A stretch of DNA of 64,000 bases from Candidatus Cloacimonadota bacterium (GTDB taxonomy: Bacteria > Cloacimonadota > Cloacimonadia > Cloacimonadales > TCS61). Made by a program: the position numbers and the translations under genes. Shown here piece by piece: positions 11,424 to 19,705 of the stretch. The stretch spans positions 27,426 through 91,425 of the forward strand of contig JAIPIH010000009.1 of assembly GCA_021734835.1 (NCBI GenBank), read 5' to 3'. The stretch's first letter is position 1. Each line of letters starts with the position of its first letter. The notes under the pieces are model-generated. The model had not been told where the DNA came from. It searched no databases and worked only from the letters and a program-made list of their open reading frames with translations.

Positions 11424-14400
11424 ATGAAGAAACCACTATCAATATTGTTATTTTTAGCGCTATTCATCCAGCTGAGTGCTTACAGTTTTGGCAAAAATAA
11501 AGTTCAGAGTTCTAAGCTAAATTGGGAAAAGATAGAAACACTCCATTTTGACATATATTATCCGGAAAATAATAAGGAATTCGGCAAACTGGCTACTTTG
11601 GTAGCAGAAGAAGCTTATTATCATATCAAAGAAGATTTTAAGCAACCAATTATGAACAGAATACCAATAATAATGTATAAATCCCGTGATGATTTTGAAG
11701 CTACGAACGTTATCAGTAACATTTTAGGCGAGGGCATTGGTGGTTTTACAGAAACTGCTCACAATAAAGTAGTTGTCCCTTTTGATGGTGATTATAAAAA
11801 AATGGAGAAAATTCTTACGCATGAGTTAACTCATGCTTATGTGAATGAGCTGAATAACAGAAGAAGCAGGATCATTGCTCTAAACATCCTTCCCTTTTGG
11901 TTTCAGGAAGGATTACCTGAATTCGAAGCTGTACATGGCAACTCAGTTTATAACAATATGTTCATCATCGATCTGTTATTAAATGACAGAATTGGGAATT
12001 TGAGTATGATCGGAGGATACTACGCTTATAGATTAGGAGAATCCTTCCTCATTTTTATCGAAGATGAATATGGACGGAATAAAGTTATTGAACTCTTTTA
12101 TGCGATACGCTACAATAAAAACTCAAATGCAGCTTTTAAGAAGATATTTGGTGAAGATTTTGATGCAATTCAATTGAAATGGAAGAATTATTTGAAGCGA
12201 AAGTATTATCCTGATTTTGCTGAATATGAAATTCCGTATGAAATCTTTACCAGGAATACTGATCACACTGAAGATGGTTCATCATTGAATTACGCACCCC
12301 GATTTTCGCCTAATGGAACTGACTACATATATTTTTCCAATAAAAACTTAAAAACTGATATCTGGCAGAGATCAATTCTGGGAATCAAAAAAAATAAAAA
12401 GATACTGAGTGGAGAATCTACAGGTGAGTTTGAAGAATTTCATTATCTCAGAAATAATTTAGCCTGGTTACCTGATGGCAAGCATTATGCTTTAGTCTCC
12501 AAAACTTCCTCAGGCGATAAAATATATATCATCGATCTGGAAACCCAAAAAGCAGTACAAGAATTCTCCTTCCCTGGATTTGATGCTATTTTTGAAATTG
12601 ATTTCTCAAATGACGGGAATAAAATTGTTTTTACAGGGCAACAAAATTTGAAAAGTGATATTTACATCTTTGATATTAATACAAAAGAAATTACCGCTGT
12701 TACAGATGACCAGTATTTTGATAGTCAACCTCATTGGTCGCCTGATGATAAAAAAATTGTCTTCACTTCGGAAAGAACACTTAATGAAAAGGGAGACCCT
12801 GATCAGATTTTCAGTAAATTAACCTCAGATATTTATTATTTTGAGCTTACAGAAAATAAATTTTTCCAGATAACCGGTGATCAACGGGAAAACAGCTTTC
12901 CAATCTGGGATAAAACGGGTGATAAAGTAATTTTTGTAAGTGAAAATGATACTAATAGTAATCTTAACATTATCGATATTACTAATGGTGAAAGGGCAAA
13001 AATTACTAACGTGCATGGCGGTATTTTTTCTCCGGACATTTCTGTAGAAAATGATGAATTGATATTTTCAGCTTTCTATAACAGTGGTTGGGATATATAC
13101 TCAATATCGAATCCACTTCAGCAATTGGAATACACAAATTATTCAACTCCTGTGGAATTTGAATTCACAAATGATTTTTTTACGAAATTTGAAATTGAAC
13201 GTTATAAATTATTCGGTAAGCAGAAAAAGAAATATAAAAAGGAACTTCCGGAATATTCTAAGAAAATTTCTAAAGTTGATTTGGGAAAATTTTCTCACAG
13301 AGACAGCTTAAATAAAGAGTATAACAAGAATTTAGATAGAAAACCAACTGAAATTCATGAACCTTTAAGCTCACGTTATAAACCAAAGTTTGCCTTAGAC
13401 TACCTCTGGGGAGGTGCTGCTTACTCACCTTCAATCGGAACGTATGCCACTCTGCAATTTGGACTTTCAGATCTAATGGGGAATCATGCAATTGGAGTAC
13501 AGCTGGGGATAACAGGCGATCTGAGTGCCTCAGATTTTGTATTTACATATATGAACTTAAAAAACAGAATTGATCATGGATATGGCGGTTTTTATTTAAG
13601 TGATGAATGGATCTACTGGACGAATTTCTACGGCAGAGATGATTTTTTGCGAGAAAGGGAATATAATTTTGGTATTTACTCAATTTTAAGATATCCCTTT
13701 AATAAATTCTGGAGAATTGACTTTGAAAATATCTTTTCGAATAAAATATTAAAACGTGATTGGTGGGATGGCAGAAATTGGCTGGAAGAGTATTTACCCC
13801 CTGACTTCGCTGAAAATTATAACTTAGAAGTTGAAGAAAAAGAATATATTTATGCACCTCAGATCACCTTAATCCATGATAATGCAATTTATGGTAGTGT
13901 AGGACCCATCTCAGGCTCGCGTAAAGCACTTTTGGTAAATCATAGCTTTTCCACAGATAAAGATTATACAATTATTTATGCTGATCTTAGAAAATATATT
14001 TTCTTCGCAAAAAAATATGCTTTTGCCTTCAGACTTAGTGGTGGTACTATCAGAGGTGATACTAAACAGAAATTTATTATGGACTATTATAATGGTGTCA
14101 GAGGTCTGGATGAAGATTATAAAGGGAAAAATAAAATTCTTGCTTCTGCTGAACTCAGATACCCGTTTATTGATAATCTTAAATTGTCATTTCCCTTGCC
14201 GTTATATTTATATCAAATTAGAGGAAGCGCTTTTATAGATGCCGGATCTGTTTGGGACGAAAATTCTGAATTTAAATTTTCCAATAAAGGTAAATTGGAA
14301 GATGTAAAACTGTCTCTCGGTTTTGGCCCAAGATTGAATCTCGGGTATTTTGTATTAAAATTTGATGTTGCCTGGAATACCGATCTAGAGAGATTTAGTA

Positions 14401-14438
14401 AACCGGTTTATTATATCAGCTTAACACCCGATTTCTAA
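11424..14438 (+). CDS. Secreted peptidase-MA-like / TolB-like propeller / BamA-like barrel protein
   Basis: This 1004-residue protein appears to join three modules. A signal peptide (about 1-22) precedes a zincin-like domain with HELTH (His133, Glu134, His137) and a downstream EGLPEFEAVHG that could supply the third zinc ligand. Residues about 275-560 contain TolB/WD40-like repeats (FSPNG, LPDGKHYALVS, WSPDDKKIVFTSE, FSNDGNKIVFTG). Residues about 665-1004 look like an outer membrane beta-barrel ending in Phe, with a VRGLDEDYKGKNKI segment resembling the BamA/Omp85 VRGF motif. It lies 8 bases after mlaD with a good GGAGA ribosome site. It probably sits in the outer membrane with the propeller in the periplasm. 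Substrate is unknown. Confidence 0.8.
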   Translation: MKKPLSILLFLALFIQLSAYSFGKNKVQSSKLNWEKIETLHFDIYYPENNKEFGKLATLVAEEAYYHIKEDFKQPIMNRIPIIMYKSRDDFEATNVISNILGEGIGGFTETAHNKVVVPFDGDYKKMEKILTHELTHAYVNELNNRRSRIIALNILPFWFQEGLPEFEAVHGNSVYNNMFIIDLLLNDRIGNLSMIGGYYAYRLGESFLIFIEDEYGRNKVIELFYAIRYNKNSNAAFKKIFGEDFDAIQLKWKNYLKRKYYPDFAEYEIPYEIFTRNTDHTEDGSSLNYAPRFSPNGTDYIYFSNKNLKTDIWQRSILGIKKNKKILSGESTGEFEEFHYLRNNLAWLPDGKHYALVSKTSSGDKIYIIDLETQKAVQEFSFPGFDAIFEIDFSNDGNKIVFTGQQNLKSDIYIFDINTKEITAVTDDQYFDSQPHWSPDDKKIVFTSERTLNEKGDPDQIFSKLTSDIYYFELTENKFFQITGDQRENSFPIWDKTGDKVIFVSENDTNSNLNIIDITNGERAKITNVHGGIFSPDISVENDELIFSAFYNSGWDIYSISNPLQQLEYTNYSTPVEFEFTNDFFTKFEIERYKLFGKQKKKYKKELPEYSKKISKVDLGKFSHRDSLNKEYNKNLDRKPTEIHEPLSSRYKPKFALDYLWGGAAYSPSIGTYATLQFGLSDLMGNHAIGVQLGITGDLSASDFVFTYMNLKNRIDHGYGGFYLSDEWIYWTNFYGRDDFLREREYNFGIYSILRYPFNKFWRIDFENIFSNKILKRDWWDGRNWLEEYLPPDFAENYNLEVEEKEYIYAPQITLIHDNAIYGSVGPISGSRKALLVNHSFSTDKDYTIIYADLRKYIFFAKKYAFAFRLSGGTIRGDTKQKFIMDYYNGVRGLDEDYKGKNKILASAELRYPFIDNLKLSFPLPLYLYQIRGSAFIDAGSVWDENSEFKFSNKGKLEDVKLSLGFGPRLNLGYFVLKFDVAWNTDLERFSKPVYYISLTPDF

Positions 14439-14532
14439 ACGGATGTTATAATAATGATATCAATCATTCTCAAAGTATTCGAAAGTAGCAGAAATTGATA
14501 GATCACATAAGCATTGAACTTCAGTTAGTTTA

Positions 14533-14549
14533 ATTATTTTCGAAATAAT
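14533..14549. terminator. Possible weak bidirectional hairpin between convergent genes
   Basis: Bases 14533-14539 pair with 14543-14549 (7 A-T pairs, 3-base loop), in the gap between the converging barrel gene and the hexomutase gene. It has no G-C pairs, so its function as a terminator is doubtful. Confidence 0.25.
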
Positions 14550-14565
14550 ATTATACAAGCAGAAT

Positions 14566-15906
14566 TTACATCAACTTTTCTATGGTTTCCTTACAGATCT
14601 GTTCGGATCGTTCCTTTGTCTCACTCTCTACATACACGCGAATTATAGGCTCAGTACCACTTTTACGAATATGTATCCAAAATTTCTCTCCCAGCACCTT
14701 GATCCCATCTGTTGTGTCCAAACTATGCGCCGCAAAAAATTCAGGTACTTTTGCCATGATGTTATCGAGTTCTTCCGGATCGATAATGATCTTGTCTTTT
14801 GCAAAATAATAATGCGGAATTTCAGCTGCTAGCCTACTAATTGGCTGATTTCTTTCTGCTAGATACCCAAGAATTAAAGCCATACCTGCTGGTGCATCAC
14901 GAGTATAATGAACTTCGGGACAGATGATGCCGCCATTGCCTTCTCCGCCGACAGGACTATTCAATTCTTTCATTTTTTTGCCAACATTGATTTCACCGAC
15001 TTTTGTGCGATGCACCTTCACACCAAATTCTGCTGCTATATCTTCCGATGCCATTGAAGAAGAGAGATTTGTAACTATATCCCCTTTACGTTTTGCAAGA
15101 ATAAATTTTTCTGCAAGCAGCAAACTAAATTCTTCTCCAATGCATTTCCCTGTTTCATCAACTACAGAAAGTCTGTCCACATCAGGATCGGTGGCAAAGC
15201 CGAGATCGGCTTTATGTGCTGCTACGGCTTTTTCCAATTCTGCCAGATTTTTATTAAGTGGTTCCGGAACATGGGCAAAAATACCCGTAGGCTCGCAATT
15301 AATTTCAATAACTTCGCAGCCCAATGATCGCAACAACTCAGGTGCGATCATGCCACCGGCGCCATTCACGCAATCAAGGACAACTTTGAAATTTTTCGCT
15401 CTGATCTTCTCTACATCCAGATATGGTATATGCAAAATTTTATCGATATGACGTTTGCTACTCTCAGGATTGGAAAATAATTTACCAACCTGTTCCCATC
15501 CCGCATAATCTACCGATTTATCCAGAGAATTGATAAATGTATCAGCATTTTCAGGGAAGAGAAACATACCGTTTTCACCCACGAATTTCATGGCGTTCCA
15601 TTCTGCTGCATTGTGAGAAGCTGTAATAGAAATTCCACCACTTGCATCACTCTCTTCAACTGCCAGCAAAACCGTTGGTGTTGATACAATTCCCAGATCC
15701 ACAACATTGCAGCCAACCGACATCAACCCAGCTGTAATTGCATTGAACATAGCTTGTCCGGTTACGCGTGAATCGCGTCCTACAATGATCTTTCCACGCT
15801 TACTGAATATACCGAAATGGGCTGCGTATCTCAAAGCGATCTCAGGTGTTAGCGTATCTCCAAAAATTCCTCTAACTCCGGAAACACTTACCATTAATTT
15901 GCTCAT
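14566..15906 (-). CDS. glmM: Phosphoglucosamine mutase / phosphohexomutase
   Basis: This 446-residue alpha-D-phosphohexomutase interconverts sugar-6-phosphate and sugar-1-phosphate. The phosphoserine loop is ITASHN (Ser97), the metal loop DPDVDR (about residue 236), the sugar-binding loop GEGNGG and the phosphate-binding loop RKSGTEPIIRVY. The N-terminal VSGVRGIFG fits GlmM-like and archaeal-type enzymes. It most likely makes glucosamine-1-phosphate for peptidoglycan and lipopolysaccharide, but phosphomannomutase/phosphoglucomutase activity cannot be excluded. A strong AGGAGAG ribosome site precedes the ATG. Lines I counted by eye (42-52% G+C) are richer than the surroundings. Confidence 0.85.
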   Translation of the reverse strand: MSKLMVSVSGVRGIFGDTLTPEIALRYAAHFGIFSKRGKIIVGRDSRVTGQAMFNAITAGLMSVGCNVVDLGIVSTPTVLLAVEESDASGGISITASHNAAEWNAMKFVGENGMFLFPENADTFINSLDKSVDYAGWEQVGKLFSNPESSKRHIDKILHIPYLDVEKIRAKNFKVVLDCVNGAGGMIAPELLRSLGCEVIEINCEPTGIFAHVPEPLNKNLAELEKAVAAHKADLGFATDPDVDRLSVVDETGKCIGEEFSLLLAEKFILAKRKGDIVTNLSSSMASEDIAAEFGVKVHRTKVGEINVGKKMKELNSPVGGEGNGGIICPEVHYTRDAPAGMALILGYLAERNQPISRLAAEIPHYYFAKDKIIIDPEELDNIMAKVPEFFAAHSLDTTDGIKVLGEKFWIHIRKSGTEPIIRVYVESETKERSEQICKETIEKLM

Positions 15907-16046
15907 TGTTTATCTCTCCTCTCTTAATTTGATTCTTGTAAAGAAAAAATAAGAAGCAGCAAAATGGGCAAGGATAAAATTTACGAAATGTGAAAACGTG
16001 AACAATTGATCTTATGCGTTACGCTAACAGAATTTTCCATGTTTCA

Positions 16047-16337
16047 TTAGCTTCCACCAAAAGGCGTTCCGAAGATGCCGACTGCAAGTTCTGCCCAAAT
16101 GAGGAAAAGTAGAAATAGTAGAATTCCAATGACAGCAATTCGAGGCTTGATCTTTTTTACCTTTCTCATTACCAACTCAATCATGAGACCGGTACATAGG
16201 AGCAGGAAACCGGCGATAACAAAATCAGAAAGTGTCCAGTCCACCTCCGCTGTGAACTGCATTGCGATAAGCGGTATGAGTAATAAAATTGCAACGAAAA
16301 GCACAGTAGCAATGAGCCGTTTGTTCTGCATTTTCAT
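16047..16337 (-). CDS. Small integral membrane protein of unknown function
   Basis: This 96-residue protein has three hydrophobic segments (about 8-28, 38-56, 68-88), the first followed by AMQFTAEVDWTLSDF and the last by AVGIFGTPFGGS. Similar short proteins are, to my knowledge, widespread and unnamed in Bacteroidota-type genomes. No catalytic motif is visible. It stands between the hexomutase and the helicase-nuclease block on the same strand, separated by 140 bases or more on each side. Confidence 0.7.
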   Translation of the reverse strand: MKMQNKRLIATVLFVAILLLIPLIAMQFTAEVDWTLSDFVIAGFLLLCTGLMIELVMRKVKKIKPRIAVIGILLFLLFLIWAELAVGIFGTPFGGS

Positions 16338-16480
16338 TAATAATCCTTTTTTAATATATTTTAAGTACTGATATTGATCAAATTTTCCTAAGCACTCTAC
16401 TCAAAAACGCAGAATTGAATCGGGAGGTCAAATTAATTCTGTAATCTGTTAAATGATGATGAAAGGAGTAGCAGAGGTAG

Positions 16481-19400
16481 TCACACCTTAATATATTCTG
16501 ATTCTACTTCATAATTTTCTTTTCCAACCATCGGCAACTTTTTGATAATATTTTTGTATCTGCTGAGTTGTTCTGCTTCTTGAACAGCGCCGGTTTTATA
16601 ATCAATGATTTTGATCAGTTTATTGCGGCTGCTGATCATTAATCTGTCAATACGGTACGTTTTACCGTAATCATCAAAAATCTCAAATTCATTAAAAACT
16701 TTATCCCAATGAATTTCAGAAAAAACGACAGGATGATCATCAATAAAAGAATTAGCTTTTTGTATTATCTCTTCAATCTTGATCTGCGGTAATAAACTGC
16801 CATATTTGCCAATAGTTCTGCCGCGAGCGTATTCTCTTTCCGCCTCTTCGTTATATTTGATGAGAGAGAGATATTCATGCACAATATTACCGATTAGTAT
16901 GGACTTTTTATCTAGAAATTCGTAGCATAGATGTTTAATTTCGGTTTTTTTATTTTCCAAACACTTTTCCCGGCTGTAGATTTGGAAAAAGTCAGGTAAT
17001 TCATCGGTTTTATTAATTTGCTTTGCTATTTGTTCCGAATCAGTAGAAATTTCTCCAAACTGTATCTGATGCATTGTAGATGCTGTTTCGATAAGATCAT
17101 CTTGAAATCCCAAATAGATGGTTTTAGCGAAAGATTTCAATACGGATGGGCTAACTTTCAGATTACAGATAAATTTTTCCAGATCACCTTTTTTATTGTA
17201 ATGAAGAAAACAAAAAAGATTATTCTTCGCCCTGGTAAGAGCCACGTAAAGATTGTTTAATTCTTCTCCGTCCTTCCGTATTTTCACTTTATCGATTAAT
17301 TCTTTCTTACCTGATTTCTGCAGCACTTTATCGTAATTGAGGGAAAAGGCAAAATCATCTAAACTGCTGAAATCAGCTTTAAATTGATGATATAAATTCA
17401 AACCGAAATTATTGCCGCCTTTTGCTCCTGTAACATCGAATACTGTAAATACAGTTTCAAACTGCAGACCTTTGGATTTGTGAATTGTTAGTAACTTGAT
17501 GGAATCACTTATTGTCTGCCCAATCCGGGAGTACTCTTCCTTATCGGAAAGTGAACGGCAATAATGTAAAAAACCTTCAACATCTTTAGTAAATTCTAGA
17601 TCAGAACTCTCAAATGCAGCAGCTACTTCCAGAAATCTTTGTAAATTTTTCAGTTCAATATCAGTTCCGAAAACTTGTTTGAATCCAAATTCCTCCAGGA
17701 TCAATTTGATGAGGTAGAGTAGAGAATCATTATTGTATTTTAGTTTAAACAAGATTTTTAGATACGGATGCAGATCGTCCTGTTGCAGAAAATCATCCAG
17801 GTTGGCTGACTCATGATAATTAGCAATAACGGTTTGTAGATCAGCTGTATCCATCAGCACCAGATCAGAACGCAGGAATTTAATTAATTCCAAAAAGTCT
17901 TCATAAACTAAAAACTTGAGAATGAATAATACAGGTTTTATTGCTGGATGATCAAACAGCGAGCCGGAAGATTCCAGAGTATAATCAATTCCTGCCTCAT
18001 CCAAAGCTACCGACATCTTGTACAATTCATCATTCTTGCGCATAATAATAGCTGTATCGGCAGGATTGATCTTGTTTTCAGTTAACAATACTTGCATTTT
18101 GTTACAAACAAAATCACGATATATATCGACTTTCTTAACTCTCTCGTCTTCTTCTGTAGCATTCCGGAAGTCAACTTGGACAAACCCACCTTCCTTTTTA
18201 TCACTGATGATCTCAGAGTAATCCCAATATCCAATATCCTTTAACGGTTCTGCTCCAAAAACTCTATTTAAAAAATTCATTAAGATCGGTTTACTGCGGT
18301 ATGAAGTTGTTAACGAATCACATTTCACAGAATTAGAAAAGATTTTTTTAAAGTCGTTAAGCAGTCTCCGCTCACCGCCGCGCCAGCCGTAGATCGCTTG
18401 TTTTTCGTCACCTACAACTATTACCATACCGTAATCCTTTTGTCCAATCCCGCTGGTGATCTCCTTTAACATTGGAAAGATAATTTTCCACTGTAAAATG
18501 CTGGTGTCCTGAAATTCATCTATCAGCACAAATCGAGTTGAAAATGATAGCTGTTCATAAAACAAATTTAGCACATTGTCCTTATCAACAATTGAAAAAT
18601 TCGAGTCGTATAAATATTTATAAGTGTAATAACTTATGTCGGAATGAGTGAATATACGATCGCGGAATTTGATTTCATCGTAGGTCAGTAAAACTTCGGA
18701 AGCGAGCAACATAATGTTAATTTGTTCCATAAAAGCTTTGGCATAATAGAGATAATTTGCCAGTGACTTTTTTAAGTTCTCATATTTATCTTTTAACTCC
18801 TTGTTAGCCAGTCTCCTGCCATTCCAGAGATTTTTATCTTCCAGGATCTGTTTGAAATTATCATCGATAAAATCCTCGTTTGAGAAGAGAGCAAAAAATT
18901 CGTCGACGACTTTCGCCGGAGTCAATTTTGAAAAATCCAGATAGGATGAAATCGTTTCCTGAAATCCCTTTTGCAGCAAAGTTAATAATTCAACTTTTTT
19001 ATCTGTTTTAACAGTTTTAGCTATAATCTCAGATTGTAATAAATTCAAAAATTCTTTCAACTCGCTTTGATACTCTTTAAAAGTTTTGCTCTTTTCAGCC
19101 TCTAGATCAATTTTTTTAAATACTGATAGATCTATAAAATCAAAGAACCAGCGGTTTTCTATAATATTATTGAGCAAATTTTGGAAATTCTGTAAATTAC
19201 GATTCTTCGCTTGCAGGAAGATATTTTTATAACTATCTAGTTTATCCTTTTTAAGAATGCTTTCGTAGATCTCAGGAAGGATTTCAACATTAATTGTATC
19301 ATCAATCCGATAGTCGGTAATATTGTGGAAAGGTGCGATGATACCCTGAAAAATAGTATTAACAAACGAATCAATTGTGTTGATGCGCACAGTTGATTTA

Positions 19401-19705
19401 GAAGTAAGCATCTTTTGGTAAACGCTCTTGAGGTATTTGATCTCTTCGGAATTGAATTTTAATTTGGGATTTATCTTAGTTTGGATATTTGCCTTGATCT
19501 CTTTACCATGTGGGCTGTCAGTCACGATCTCTTTCAATTGTTTAAATATTCTTTCGCGAATTTCAGCAGTTGCTTTTTTAGTGAAAGTGATCACTAAAAT
19601 TTCTTCGAAATCGACTCTATATTGAAGAAGCAGATTAATGTATTCCAGGGAAAGGCGATAAGTCTTACCGGTACCGGCGCTTGCACGTATCAATATTGAG
19701 CTCAT
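16481..19705 (-). CDS. addA: UvrD-family helicase-nuclease (AddA/RecB-like)
   Basis: This 1074-residue protein is a superfamily 1A helicase fused to a PD-(D/E)XK nuclease, the AddA-type subunit of a double-strand-break resection enzyme. Motifs run in order: Walker A ASAGTGKT (residues 8-15), Ia TFTKKAT, II LIDEFQDTS, III VVGDEKQAIYGWRGG, V TIHKSKGLQF and VI YVALTRAKN. The nuclease domain near the C-terminus has GNIVHEYLS and IIDYKTG. It overlaps the preceding nuclease gene by 4 bases (ATGA), so the two are coupled. It is the last gene of a same-strand block of DNA repair genes. Whether it is a true AddA or a related RecB-like enzyme needs a search. Confidence 0.9.
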   Translation of the reverse strand: MSSILIRASAGTGKTYRLSLEYINLLLQYRVDFEEILVITFTKKATAEIRERIFKQLKEIVTDSPHGKEIKANIQTKINPKLKFNSEEIKYLKSVYQKMLTSKSTVRINTIDSFVNTIFQGIIAPFHNITDYRIDDTINVEILPEIYESILKKDKLDSYKNIFLQAKNRNLQNFQNLLNNIIENRWFFDFIDLSVFKKIDLEAEKSKTFKEYQSELKEFLNLLQSEIIAKTVKTDKKVELLTLLQKGFQETISSYLDFSKLTPAKVVDEFFALFSNEDFIDDNFKQILEDKNLWNGRRLANKELKDKYENLKKSLANYLYYAKAFMEQINIMLLASEVLLTYDEIKFRDRIFTHSDISYYTYKYLYDSNFSIVDKDNVLNLFYEQLSFSTRFVLIDEFQDTSILQWKIIFPMLKEITSGIGQKDYGMVIVVGDEKQAIYGWRGGERRLLNDFKKIFSNSVKCDSLTTSYRSKPILMNFLNRVFGAEPLKDIGYWDYSEIISDKKEGGFVQVDFRNATEEDERVKKVDIYRDFVCNKMQVLLTENKINPADTAIIMRKNDELYKMSVALDEAGIDYTLESSGSLFDHPAIKPVLFILKFLVYEDFLELIKFLRSDLVLMDTADLQTVIANYHESANLDDFLQQDDLHPYLKILFKLKYNNDSLLYLIKLILEEFGFKQVFGTDIELKNLQRFLEVAAAFESSDLEFTKDVEGFLHYCRSLSDKEEYSRIGQTISDSIKLLTIHKSKGLQFETVFTVFDVTGAKGGNNFGLNLYHQFKADFSSLDDFAFSLNYDKVLQKSGKKELIDKVKIRKDGEELNNLYVALTRAKNNLFCFLHYNKKGDLEKFICNLKVSPSVLKSFAKTIYLGFQDDLIETASTMHQIQFGEISTDSEQIAKQINKTDELPDFFQIYSREKCLENKKTEIKHLCYEFLDKKSILIGNIVHEYLSLIKYNEEAEREYARGRTIGKYGSLLPQIKIEEIIQKANSFIDDHPVVFSEIHWDKVFNEFEIFDDYGKTYRIDRLMISSRNKLIKIIDYKTGAVQEAEQLSRYKNIIKKLPMVGKENYEVESEYIKV

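Noticed and set aside
14924..15451. Plus-strand frame of 175 codons rich in Ser, Pro and Ala
   Set aside because: It is the shadow of the phosphohexomutase gene on the other strand.
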